Assembly: GCA_035508495.1 (NCBI GenBank)
Contig: DATJMX010000082.1
Location: forward strand, 1-33,037
Direction of reading: 5' to 3'
Length of the DNA stretch: 33,037 nt
From: Candidatus Binataceae bacterium
GTDB lineage: Bacteria > Desulfobacterota > Binatia > Binatales > Binataceae
A program made the translations under genes and the position numbers. The notes under the pieces are model-generated. The model was given only the letters and a program-made list of their open reading frames with translations. It ran no database searches and had not been told where the DNA came from. Below, piece after piece: positions 17,398-24,983 of this stretch (its first letter is position 1; each line of letters starts with the position of its first letter).

Positions 17398-18234
17398 CTA
17401 GAACGGCCGATCGCCATTAATCGTGACGCGTTCCATCCGGCGTTTTGCGCCCCGGTTATCGGCGACGACGCGATGCTGGGTGCAGCGGTTGTCCCACATC
17501 GCGACCGAGTTGACCCGCCAGCGAAAGCGGCAGCTGAAATCGGGGGACTCCATATGCCGATACAGGAATCCAAGCAGCGCGGCACTCTCGCGCGGTTTCA
17601 TCCCTTTGATCGACGCCGTAAACGTGGTGTTGACAAACAGTCCCTTGCGTCCGCTCTCCGGATGAGTGCGCACGACGGGATGCTCTGCCGAGATTACTTG
17701 ACGGGCTTGTTCGCCGCCGATGTGCTCGGTCTTGTAATCAGGGCGCGCGAAGGAGCGCGCGGTGTCGTGAATCGCGACAAGGTCGCTCAGCAAGCGCTGC
17801 ATCGTGGACGAGAGCGCCTCGTAGGCGGCATACATGCTCGCCCACATCGTGTCACCGCCGAATTCCGGTGCCACGACGCATCGCAGCACCGAACCGAGCG
17901 GCGGCTCTGGCACGAAGGTCACATCGCTATGCCATGCCTCCGCGAGATACGGATGAGCCTCGTCGCTTTCGAGAACGACGAATTCCGGGTGCCCCTCGTT
18001 TTTGAGCGGTTGCAGGTAAGGATGAACCTGGAGCGTGCCGAAGCGGCGCCCGAACGCCTTGTGCTGATCGCGGGTTAGCTCCTGGTCGCGGAAAAACAAT
18101 ACCTGGTGTTCGAGCAGCGCGGCACGAATTTCATCGAACGTCCGATCGTCGATCTGCCCGAGATGAGCGCCGCCAACCTCGGCGCCCAAAGCCCCGGCGA
18201 TGGGGTTTACTGAAATCCGCGTGAAGTCACTCAT
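17398..18234 (-). CDS. TauD/TfdA family Fe(II)/alpha-ketoglutarate-dependent dioxygenase
   Basis: This 278-residue cytoplasmic oxygenase oxidises a small organic acid, sulfonate or amino acid using Fe(II) and alpha-ketoglutarate. The metal-binding HxD is H102/D104 (AWHSDVTFVP) and the distal histidine is H254 (TQHRVVAD), followed by the Arg-containing RMERVTINGDRP that binds the co-substrate. The N-terminus (ITP-like ISVNPIAGALGAEVGG and LLEHQVLFFRDQ) is typical. I start at ATG 18234 because GGAG lies upstream and family proteins start near here; an in-frame codon 12 residues earlier is possible. It is divergent from a CmcJ/NvfI-like oxidoreductase across 182 bp. The substrate is unknown. Confidence 0.93.
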   Translation of the reverse strand: MSDFTRISVNPIAGALGAEVGGAHLGQIDDRTFDEIRAALLEHQVLFFRDQELTRDQHKAFGRRFGTLQVHPYLQPLKNEGHPEFVVLESDEAHPYLAEAWHSDVTFVPEPPLGSVLRCVVAPEFGGDTMWASMYAAYEALSSTMQRLLSDLVAIHDTARSFARPDYKTEHIGGEQARQVISAEHPVVRTHPESGRKGLFVNTTFTASIKGMKPRESAALLGFLYRHMESPDFSCRFRWRVNSVAMWDNRCTQHRVVADNRGAKRRMERVTINGDRPF

Positions 18235-18416
18235 CTTGCGGTCACTCCGTTGACGAAGAATACCTCTCAATTGGCGATGCTCTCAAGTCGCGCAACACGA
18301 ATCGAGCGCTTCGCGGCATGACCAAGAAATTAGACGTTTCAATCTGGCCTGCGTTCCGCCGGTGAGCTACGTTCTCGATAGGCCTGATCAAGTTCTTGCT
18401 TTTGCGGAGGCGCACT

Positions 18417-19694
18417 ATGGATAAGGTCGAGACCATTGAGAAACACGTTTCTGGTGCTGCGGATAGAATTCCGTCAGCCTACGTTCCACCGTTCCAGCTC
18501 ACGAAAGGTCAGTCCGCGCCGATCGCCGCCAACGGCGGTCTGTCCTACATGTCGCTCGATCGAAACGGCGATGCGGGAACTGCCGCTGCGACGCGGGACG
18601 CGCTTGACCAGCTTACAAAAGGCGAAGGACAGGCCGTTATCGACATGATCGAGAGCGCGCCTCCGGGCCCAATCAAGACCAAGTGGGGCATAGGGTTTCG
18701 CACCCAGTCGGAGTGCCTCGATTATATTCGCACGAACAACATCAAAGCTCCCGACGGCGGGATCGCGCTTCCGATGCGATACTCCGTCCACGAGGCGCCG
18801 TCGTACTCGATTGTTTCATCCAACGCGCTCTGGCGCGATCCGGCACACGCTGCCGATGCGAAAGCATTGCGCCAGGAAGAGCGGGATATCGTGCGCCGAT
18901 GTCTCTATTTTCCAATCGTGTTGCGCGACGCGCGCCGAATCGGCGAGTACTATCCGGGACTCTCGCCCAACAGCCCGCAATGCATGGACAAGCTCGGCGT
19001 TTCGCTCGCTCACTGCGAGTCAAAGTGCCGAAACTTTTACGATGCGGCTGAAGTGGAACGGGTATTCTACCCGGAGATGGAGAAGCTCCTCCTGGAGTTT
19101 TTCCCTAACGCCACCGATGCGCTGGTCTACAACCACGACGTGTTCGACAAGGATTACAAAGGCGACCGCACCGAGGATCAGGCCAACAAGAATCCGGGCG
19201 TCAACGCCAACTACGCCTACCTCGTGCACAACGATTTGAACGACAATAGCGGGCGCGTGCGATGCCGCGAGCTGCTCACCAGGAACCTGCGCAACTTCGG
19301 CCGCGAGCAGCACTACACGGAAGCTCAGGCCGACGCGAAGATGTCGCGCCGCTTCGTGTCGATCAATCTCGCGAAGCCGATGGAGACTGTGCAGCAGAAT
19401 CCCTTCGTGTTATGCGCCTGGCCCTCGTTCGCCGATCAACCGTACATCACCAACTACCGCGTCTATGACGATCGCGTCGGCGAGACCACCCGCTTCACGT
19501 ATCGCCCCAACCACGAGTGGTACTGGTTCCCGCAGCAGAAGCCGACCGAGGTCTCGATGCTCAAGTGCTACGACTCGGTCACTGACGGTTCCGTATCGCG
19601 CTGGTCCTTCCACGCCGCGTGCATCGACCCGACCGCGCCTCAGGACGCTCCGTGCCGTAAGAACGTGGTGGTGCGATCGTTCATCTTCTTTTAG
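18417..19694 (+). CDS. CmcJ/NvfI family oxidoreductase (AsaB/GA4-desaturase-like)
   Basis: This 425-residue protein matches the CmcJ/NvfI superfamily, whose known members act in cephamycin 7-alpha-methoxylation, fungal meroterpenoid and aspergillic acid pathways, and gibberellin desaturation. Diagnostic segments are VYNHDVF in the middle and the C-terminal NHEWYWFPQQKPTEVSMLKC, then YDS and SRWSFHAACIDPTAP, ending in RSFIFF; several His residues are candidate iron ligands. ATG 18417 has a perfect GGAGG at 18406-18410; an in-frame codon at 18396 lies before that site. It is divergent from the TauD-type dioxygenase, so the pair may oxidise one substrate in two steps. That link is inference. Confidence 0.88.
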   Translation: MDKVETIEKHVSGAADRIPSAYVPPFQLTKGQSAPIAANGGLSYMSLDRNGDAGTAAATRDALDQLTKGEGQAVIDMIESAPPGPIKTKWGIGFRTQSECLDYIRTNNIKAPDGGIALPMRYSVHEAPSYSIVSSNALWRDPAHAADAKALRQEERDIVRRCLYFPIVLRDARRIGEYYPGLSPNSPQCMDKLGVSLAHCESKCRNFYDAAEVERVFYPEMEKLLLEFFPNATDALVYNHDVFDKDYKGDRTEDQANKNPGVNANYAYLVHNDLNDNSGRVRCRELLTRNLRNFGREQHYTEAQADAKMSRRFVSINLAKPMETVQQNPFVLCAWPSFADQPYITNYRVYDDRVGETTRFTYRPNHEWYWFPQQKPTEVSMLKCYDSVTDGSVSRWSFHAACIDPTAPQDAPCRKNVVVRSFIFF

Positions 19695-19723
19695 AGGTGA
19701 GCGCGTCGTCCCGGTGCGCTGCT

Positions 19724-20032
19724 TCAGAATCTCTCCTTGAAGGGTCGCACGTCGATATCCTGGGTCCATGCGCTGCGATCCTGATGCGCGAGGTGCCAGA
19801 ACGTTTCCGCGATCGCCGCGGGATCGAGCATGTCTTGTTTTTTCAGCTGCGGCGCAGCTGGAACCGAGATCGCCTCACCGCCCTTCTGCCGGATCTCATC
19901 TTCGAAGCCTCTGAGCTTATTGGCGTCTCGAGCCACCAGGGCGACGCGATATTTTTCGGCGAATCTTCTCGCCAGTGCGGCTCCGAGTCCTGCATCCACT
20001 CCGACCGCCACAGCGACAGGTTGATCACTCAT
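19724..20032 (-). CDS. Internally deleted SDR-family oxidoreductase remnant
   Basis: This 102-codon gene joins the two ends of a short-chain dehydrogenase and lacks the middle. Residues 1-58 are a normal SDR start: a nucleotide-binding GVDAGLGAALARRFAEKYRV and then LVARDANKL, up to AISVPA. From about residue 62 it reads as the C-terminal end of the same family (DMLDPAAIAETFWHLAHQDR and SAWTQDIDVRPFKERF). The NNAG strand, the catalytic Ser/Tyr/Lys and roughly 130 residues are missing, so it cannot be an active SDR. The join keeps the reading frame, and a 17-bp palindrome (19844-19860) sits on it. GTGGAG before the ATG is intact. It is divergent from an HxlR regulator that probably controlled it. 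Confidence 0.72.
   Translation of the reverse strand: MSDQPVAVAVGVDAGLGAALARRFAEKYRVALVARDANKLRGFEDEIRQKGGEAISVPAAPQLKKQDMLDPAAIAETFWHLAHQDRSAWTQDIDVRPFKERF
19844..19860. repeat. Near-perfect palindrome at the SDR deletion junction
   Basis: CAGCTGCG (19844-19851) and CGCAGCTG (19853-19860) are exact reverse complements around a single central base. The site falls where the N-terminal and C-terminal halves of the shortened SDR meet. Short repeats of this kind often mark replication-slippage or illegitimate recombination endpoints. Confidence 0.5.
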
Positions 20033-20054
20033 ATCGAATCTCCACGGGCGACTT

Positions 20055-20081
20055 GACTAACTTCTATTTTGGAAGTTAGTC
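20055..20081. promoter_or_regulatory. Probable HxlR operator: perfect 10-bp inverted repeat
   Basis: GACTAACTTC (20055-20064) and GAAGTTAGTC (20072-20081) are exact reverse complements separated by seven AT-rich bases (TATTTTG). The site lies in the 76-bp gap between the divergent SDR and HxlR genes. HxlR regulators are dimers that bind palindromes in such gaps, so this is the obvious candidate operator for both promoters. A TTGACT at 20054-20059 overlaps it, with AGTCAA at 20085-20090 on the other side, so bound protein could block a -35 element. Confidence 0.7.
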
Positions 20082-20108
20082 TCCAGTCAACAAAACAATC
20101 TATCCGTC

Positions 20109-20624
20109 ATGCGCTGGAACGATATCGATACCGTGGAGTGCTCGATCGCGCGCGCCCTCTCCGTCGTGGGCGAGCGCTGGACGATGATGATCGTGCGCGA
20201 TGTCTTCCTCGGCATTCGGCGGTTCGACGCCTTGCAGCAGGACCTGGGCCTGACGTCTCATCGCCTGTCGCATCGGCTCGGCAAGCTGGTGCGTGACGGG
20301 ATCCTGGCGCGCGTTCTGTACGAGAAACGGCCGCGCCGTTATGAGTATCGCCTGACGCCTAAGGGCATCGACCTCTTTCCCCTGATTGTCGTGCTCAATT
20401 CCTGGGGCGATCGGTGGATGGCTGGGCGCGAAGGTGCTCCGATCGAATTGATCCATCGCAAATGCCGCAAGGTCATCAGGCCGCAGCTCGATTGCCCCGA
20501 TTGCAAAGAACCGATAGTGCCGCGCGATATGAGTTTGCGGCCCGGACCTGCGCTGAAGAATCGCGGGTTGCCCGGCAAGACTTTTAAAGCTGTCCCAGTT
20601 CCAGACGAATTCAGAAGCCGCTAA
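20109..20624 (+). CDS. HxlR family transcriptional regulator
   Basis: This 171-residue winged helix-turn-helix repressor or activator shows the HxlR core at about residues 8-100: CSIARALSVVGERWTMMIVRD, then GIRRFDALQQDLGLTSHRLSHRL and the wing KRPRRYEYRLTPKG. Cys11 is at the position used for redox sensing in some relatives (HypR/QorR). The C-terminal extension holds C119 plus a CPDC pair near 128-131, a zinc-ribbon-like arrangement seen in longer HxlR proteins. It has no clear ribosome binding site. The GST-like gene starts 15 bp after its stop, and a palindrome lies in front of it. It probably controls itself, the GST gene and the divergent SDR remnant. Confidence 0.92.
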   Translation: MRWNDIDTVECSIARALSVVGERWTMMIVRDVFLGIRRFDALQQDLGLTSHRLSHRLGKLVRDGILARVLYEKRPRRYEYRLTPKGIDLFPLIVVLNSWGDRWMAGREGAPIELIHRKCRKVIRPQLDCPDCKEPIVPRDMSLRPGPALKNRGLPGKTFKAVPVPDEFRSR

Positions 20625-20639
20625 TCGGAGGACATCGCC

Positions 20640-21638
20640 TTGGCGAATATATATCGAATCCATGGAATCGAGCTTTCACCATACTCAGTGAAGGTGCGTT
20701 CGTACTTCCGCTACAAGGAAATTGCGCATCGATGGATTCCGCGAAGTCTCGATACCGAAGGCGACTACCAGAAATTCGTGAAGCTGCCGCTGGTGCCGCT
20801 GGTTGTGAGCCCCAAAGAGGAAGGCATCCAGGATTCCACACCGATCATCGAGCACGTCGAGGCACTCAATCCGTCGCCGTCGATTCATCCCACCGATCCG
20901 GCGGCCAACTTCATTTCGGTGCTGCTCGAAGAGTTCGGCGATGAGTGGGGAAACAAGTGGATGTTCCACTATCGATGGGCGCGCGAGGCCGATCAGCTTT
21001 CCGCTGCGACGCGGATCGCGCGCTCGCTGATGCCGGCGGCGGACGACGCGCAGTTCGCGGGCGGAGTTAAGATGGTGCGCGAGCGAATGGTTAATCGCGT
21101 ATCGTTCGTTGGATCGAATGCGCAGACCGCGCCGCAAATCGAGCAGTCATTCCGCGATACACTTCCGCTCCTCGAAGCTCATCTGGCAGCGCGCCCATAT
21201 TTGTTCGGCGGGCGTCCCGCGTTCGGCGATTTCGCGATGTGGGGACAACTATACAACGCATGGACCGATCCAACTCCGGGTGCATTGATTAATGCGACCT
21301 CGCCCAACGTCCTCGCATGGATTCATCGCATGCTGTGGCCACGGTCGGAGGGTGAATTTGAGCCTTGGAGCGCCTTGAGCCCAACCTTAAAGCCGGTATT
21401 GACTAGTCAAGTCGCCGCCCTGTTCCTGCCCTGGACGATAGCCAACGAGAAAGCGATCGACGAGAGCAAAGAGGAATTCGCGGTGGAACTCGCGGGCAAG
21501 ACCTGGACGCAGAAGCCGCAGAAGTATCATGCGAAATCATTGGGCGCGCTGCGTACGAAGTATTCGCAGTTCCAGGCTCGCGACAAGATCGATCCGATTT
21601 TGAAGGATCTTGGTTGCCTTGATTTTCTTCGCGGCTAG
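20640..21638 (+). CDS. Glutathione S-transferase family protein
   Basis: This 332-residue protein starts with a thioredoxin-like domain (IYRIHGIELSPYSVKVRSYF and later KLPLVPLV, then STPIIEHVE) followed by an all-helical GST C-terminal domain (FGGRPAFGDFAMWGQL). It is about 100 residues longer than ordinary GSTs; the extra part is C-terminal. The Ser-Pro-Tyr-Ser of the first helix replaces a Cys-Pro-x-Cys motif, so conjugation rather than disulfide chemistry is expected. TTG 20640 has GGAGG eight bases upstream. It follows the HxlR gene by 15 bp, which suggests a regulated detoxification operon. Its substrate is not evident. Confidence 0.86.
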   Translation: MANIYRIHGIELSPYSVKVRSYFRYKEIAHRWIPRSLDTEGDYQKFVKLPLVPLVVSPKEEGIQDSTPIIEHVEALNPSPSIHPTDPAANFISVLLEEFGDEWGNKWMFHYRWAREADQLSAATRIARSLMPAADDAQFAGGVKMVRERMVNRVSFVGSNAQTAPQIEQSFRDTLPLLEAHLAARPYLFGGRPAFGDFAMWGQLYNAWTDPTPGALINATSPNVLAWIHRMLWPRSEGEFEPWSALSPTLKPVLTSQVAALFLPWTIANEKAIDESKEEFAVELAGKTWTQKPQKYHAKSLGALRTKYSQFQARDKIDPILKDLGCLDFLRG

Positions 21639-21658
21639 AAGCGTTCGAGCCAACCCGA

Positions 21659-22846
21659 TCACGCGATCGCTGCGAGGGCGTGCTCGAGATCTGTGATGAG
21701 GTCCGACACGTCCTCGATGCCCGTCGAATAGCGAACGAGGCCCTCCGGGATTCCGGCGGCCGCGCGTTCCTCGGCGGTGCATTCGACATGGCTCGTCACC
21801 AGCGGCGGTCCGACTACCGTCTCGACGCATCCGAGGTTCGCCGCGCGATGCGCATAGCGCAGCCGCGGCAGCACGAGTTTGATCGCGTCCAGTCCGCCGC
21901 GCACGCTGAAGCTGAGCATGCCGCCGAAACCGCGCATCTGACGCCGCGCGACATCGTGATGCAGATGCGTTGCGAGGCCTGGATAGTTCACCTGCTCAAC
22001 GACCGGATGCTGTTGCAGCCAGCGCGCGATAGTTAGCGCGCTCTGGTTCTGTCGCTCGATCCGGAGCGCGAGCGTTTTCATCCCGCGCAACAATTGATAC
22101 GCGTCCATCGGCGCCAGCGCCGCGCCGTTTATTTCGCGGAAATGATAGAGCGTTCTGATCAACGGCTGGCTGCCGCAAGCCGCACCTCCCAGCGCGTCTG
22201 CGTGTCCGCCCAGATATTTGGTAGCGCTGTGCAAGACCAGGTCGGCGCCGAGCTGGAGCGGATTTTGATTGATCGGCGTGGCGAAGGTGTTGTCAACAAC
22301 GACCAGTGCGTCTGCATCGTGAGCGGCTCGCGCAAGGCGCGCGATGTCCACAATCTTGACGGTCGGGTTGGTCGGAGTCTCGAGATAAAGCAATTTGCAG
22401 CCTCGCGCCACCTCCATTTCGATCTGCGCGAAATCTGTCGTATCGCAGAGGCGGACCTCGATGCCGAACGCCGGCAGAAATTCCGTAAACAATTTGTTAG
22501 TGCCGCCATAGCTGTCTTTAATCGAGACGATCCTGTCGCCCGGCCGCAGCAGCGCGAAGAAGGTTCCGCTGATCGCGGCCATACCGGTAGAGAAACTCGT
22601 GGCCGCCTCGGCGCCTTCGAGATCGCGGATCTTTTCCTCGAAGGCGCGAACCGTCGGGTTGGTGTTGCGCGAATAGATATGACCGGGCGCGCGCTCCAGT
22701 GCCACCGCTAACCACGTATCGATGTCGCGGTAACTATAAGACACGCTGTGCACGACCGGGACTTGCGTGGCGCGCTCGTACGGTTCGTGAGCGGTCTCGC
22801 CGCCCCAAACCGCGATGGTGGATTTCTTCGGCAACTCCGTGGACAT
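21659..22846 (-). CDS. PLP-dependent trans-sulfuration enzyme (cystathionine gamma-synthase/methionine gamma-lyase type)
   Basis: This 395-residue cytosolic fold-type I PLP enzyme belongs to the Cys/Met metabolism family. Visible landmarks are IYSRNTNPTVRAFEEKI, the FSTGMAAIS cofactor loop, YLETPTNPTVKIVDI, VVVDNTFATP and the Schiff-base lysine K210 in HSATKYLGGHAD. Family sequence alone does not separate gamma-synthase, gamma-lyase and methionine gamma-lyase. ATG 22846 is preceded by GGGAGG at five bases; a longer in-frame start 22 residues upstream would include the ribosome binding site and is rejected. The gene is divergent (60 bp) from the glutamine synthetase-like operon and convergent with the GST gene. 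Confidence 0.93.
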   Translation of the reverse strand: MSTELPKKSTIAVWGGETAHEPYERATQVPVVHSVSYSYRDIDTWLAVALERAPGHIYSRNTNPTVRAFEEKIRDLEGAEAATSFSTGMAAISGTFFALLRPGDRIVSIKDSYGGTNKLFTEFLPAFGIEVRLCDTTDFAQIEMEVARGCKLLYLETPTNPTVKIVDIARLARAAHDADALVVVDNTFATPINQNPLQLGADLVLHSATKYLGGHADALGGAACGSQPLIRTLYHFREINGAALAPMDAYQLLRGMKTLALRIERQNQSALTIARWLQQHPVVEQVNYPGLATHLHHDVARRQMRGFGGMLSFSVRGGLDAIKLVLPRLRYAHRAANLGCVETVVGPPLVTSHVECTAEERAAAGIPEGLVRYSTGIEDVSDLITDLEHALAAIA

Positions 22847-22906
22847 CGGAACCTCCCGGCGGCTGGTGCGGCTGTCCCACGATACCGAGAATGCTAAGTT
22901 TGAGCG

Positions 22907-24169
22907 ATGCAACGTGAGCCGATCGTCTTTGCGGGCACCAGCGATCTATCCGCACACTTTCGCGGCAAGAGTTTTCCGGCCGCCGATTTACCATCGAGAC
23001 TTCAGAACGGAATCGGCCTCGCGCCCGCTAATATATTTCTGTCGGCGTTCGGGCCGATCCAGGTGAATCCATTCGGTAGCCGAGGCGAAGTCGTCTTGAT
23101 GCCCGATCCTGACACTCGCACGTTAGTAACTTTCGAGGGCGGCCCGGCCGAGCACTTCTTCCTCGCTGATATTAGGACCCTCGAAGGTGCTCCCTGGGAT
23201 TTTTGTCCGCGCCATGTGCTGCGACGCGCGCTGGAGCGATTGCACAGTGAAACTGGATTGCGAATGCTCGCCAGCTTCGAGCAGGAATTTACCTACAGCG
23301 CCGTCGCCGCGAATCCGCCGCAGCCGTATGAGCTCGACGCCTATCGCCGCCAGGGACTTTTCGGCGAGACGCTGCTCGGCGCGATGCGCGAGGCTGGGCT
23401 CACTCCCGACGCTTTCCTGTCCGAATACGGTCCGCAGCAGTACGAGGTCACCGCTGCGCCGGCTCTCGGACTGCGCGCGGCAGACGATGCGGTGATCGTG
23501 CGCGAACTCGCACACGCGGTCGCCTTCCGCCTCGGTCAGCGAGTCAGCTTCGCTCCCATCCACGATCCGGATGGCGTCGGAAACGGGACCCATATTCACT
23601 TCAGCTTCCTGGACCGCGAGGGCCAACCAGTTCTGTACGATGAACAACGGGAGTGGCAACTCTCGGCACTGGGCAGCCACTTCGTCGCGGGAATTCTGCA
23701 TTATCTTCCGGCGATGTGCGGGATAACCGCGGCCTCCGTAGCGTCGTACTATCGGCTGCGCCCGAATCGCTGGGCCCCTGTGAAGCCGGATGCTGGCCCT
23801 CTGGATCGCGGCGCGGCGGTGCGCATTGCGCCAGTGTTCAGTAGCGATCCGGAAAAACGCGGCCGCCAATTCAACTTTGAATTTCGTGTCGCCGACGCCA
23901 CCGCAAATCCCTACCTGGCGCTCGCGATAGTCATTCAAGCCGGCCTCGACGGCATCCGACATCAACGCCGCATCGAGGCAACTGACGAACGTTCGCTGCC
24001 CACCTCGTTGACAGAAGCGCTGACATTGCTGGAGGCGAGTGATGCCGTCGGCGAATGGCTTGGCGCCGATCTGCGCTCGGGCTATGTGCTCTTCAAGCGG
24101 GCGGAGATCGAAGGACTGCGCGAGCTTGATGAAAGTGAGATTTGCCGCCGCTATGCAGAAGTCTACTGA
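22907..24169 (+). CDS. Glutamine synthetase-like (gamma-glutamyl-amine ligase type) enzyme
   Basis: This 420-residue enzyme has the type I glutamine synthetase fold: a beta-grasp N-terminus (FRGKSFPAADL) and a catalytic barrel with FEQEF near residue 124, YGPQQYEV near 166, the NGTHIHFSF ATP/metal segment near 228, NRWAP near 285 and FEFRVADATANPYLALA near 325. It is shorter and more divergent than housekeeping GlnA and lacks its adenylylation-loop context. It more likely ligates glutamate or a related acid to an amine, as gamma-glutamylpolyamine or IpuC-type ligases do. Its stop overlaps the next gene. It is first in a three-gene operon with two hydrolases, so ligation followed by amide hydrolysis is plausible. 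Acceptor unknown. Confidence 0.9.
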   Translation: MQREPIVFAGTSDLSAHFRGKSFPAADLPSRLQNGIGLAPANIFLSAFGPIQVNPFGSRGEVVLMPDPDTRTLVTFEGGPAEHFFLADIRTLEGAPWDFCPRHVLRRALERLHSETGLRMLASFEQEFTYSAVAANPPQPYELDAYRRQGLFGETLLGAMREAGLTPDAFLSEYGPQQYEVTAAPALGLRAADDAVIVRELAHAVAFRLGQRVSFAPIHDPDGVGNGTHIHFSFLDREGQPVLYDEQREWQLSALGSHFVAGILHYLPAMCGITAASVASYYRLRPNRWAPVKPDAGPLDRGAAVRIAPVFSSDPEKRGRQFNFEFRVADATANPYLALAIVIQAGLDGIRHQRRIEATDERSLPTSLTEALTLLEASDAVGEWLGADLRSGYVLFKRAEIEGLRELDESEICRRYAEVY

Positions 24170-24983
24170 GCAGCGCACTGGCGCTACTGGTTCGGAGAGC
24201 AATTACTTCGGCAGGGTTATCGCCGCGGACGAGCCGCCACCGTTTTTCGTGGAACGGCCTGAGGGGCGATCGAAGTTTGTCATTGTGGTTGATCACGCCA
24301 GCACCGGGATTCCCCGCGCACTCGGCAACCTCGGCCTGACGCCGGCGCAATTACAGCAACATATCGCATGGGATATCGGCGCGGTGGCCCTGGCGCGCGA
24401 TGTTTCCGAGACGCTCGATGCACCGCTGGTGGCGCAGAATTATTCGCGGCTGGTCATCGACTGTAATCGCGATCCCAAAGAGGCGAGTTCGATTCCGAGG
24501 GTCAGTGAATTGACCGAAATCCCGGGCAACCTCGGGTTGACCGATAAAGAAAGGCTCGCGCGTCGCAACGAGATCTTCGCGCCCTATCACGATCGGATTC
24601 GCGCATTGCTCGACACGCGCGCCGCAACGGGACGTCCGACGATCCTCGTCGCTCAGCACAGCATGACCAACATTTTCAAAGGAGTTCCGCGCGAGATGCA
24701 CGCGGCCGTACTGTATAATCGCGATCGTCGCTTTGCCGGATTGGTGTTGGACTTACTGCGCGGCGAAACCGATCTCATCATCGGCGACAACCAGCCCTAC
24801 TTCGTCAGTGACGAAACTGACTACACGATACCGCATCACGGCGAAGGACGCGGTCTGCCACACGTCGAGATCGAAATTCGCCAGGACCTGCTGCTCGACA
24901 AGACCGGGCAGCACGAATGGGCGGCACGGATTGCTCGGGTGCTGCAAGCCGCAGAACGAGCTTTCTATGGAGCGATCAAATGA
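24153..24983 (+). CDS. N-formylglutamate amidohydrolase family protein
   Basis: This 276-residue metal-dependent amidohydrolase belongs to the N-formylglutamate amidohydrolase family, the COG3931-like group rather than classical HutG. Conserved parts are VDHAST near residue 47, NYSRLVIDCNRDP, the histidine-containing AQHSMTNIF and the C-terminal GDNQPYF plus HHGEGRGLPHVEIEIRQDLL. I start at ATG 24153, giving a 17-base overlap with the ligase gene; ATG 24129 would add eight residues. Its TGA overlaps the next ATG by four bases. No other histidine-degradation gene is present, so the substrate may be a gamma- or N-substituted glutamate made by the upstream ligase. That is inference. Confidence 0.88.
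   Translation: MQKSTEQRTGATGSESNYFGRVIAADEPPPFFVERPEGRSKFVIVVDHASTGIPRALGNLGLTPAQLQQHIAWDIGAVALARDVSETLDAPLVAQNYSRLVIDCNRDPKEASSIPRVSELTEIPGNLGLTDKERLARRNEIFAPYHDRIRALLDTRAATGRPTILVAQHSMTNIFKGVPREMHAAVLYNRDRRFAGLVLDLLRGETDLIIGDNQPYFVSDETDYTIPHHGEGRGLPHVEIEIRQDLLLDKTGQHEWAARIARVLQAAERAFYGAIK

Noticed and set aside
17049..17420. Plus-strand frame of 123 codons in the long gap
   Set aside because: It overlaps the end of the dioxygenase gene, has no domain and no start signal.
23123..24202. Long minus-strand frame of 359 codons
   Set aside because: It lies antisense to the glutamine synthetase-like gene and its translation shows no family pattern; it is a by-product of codon bias.
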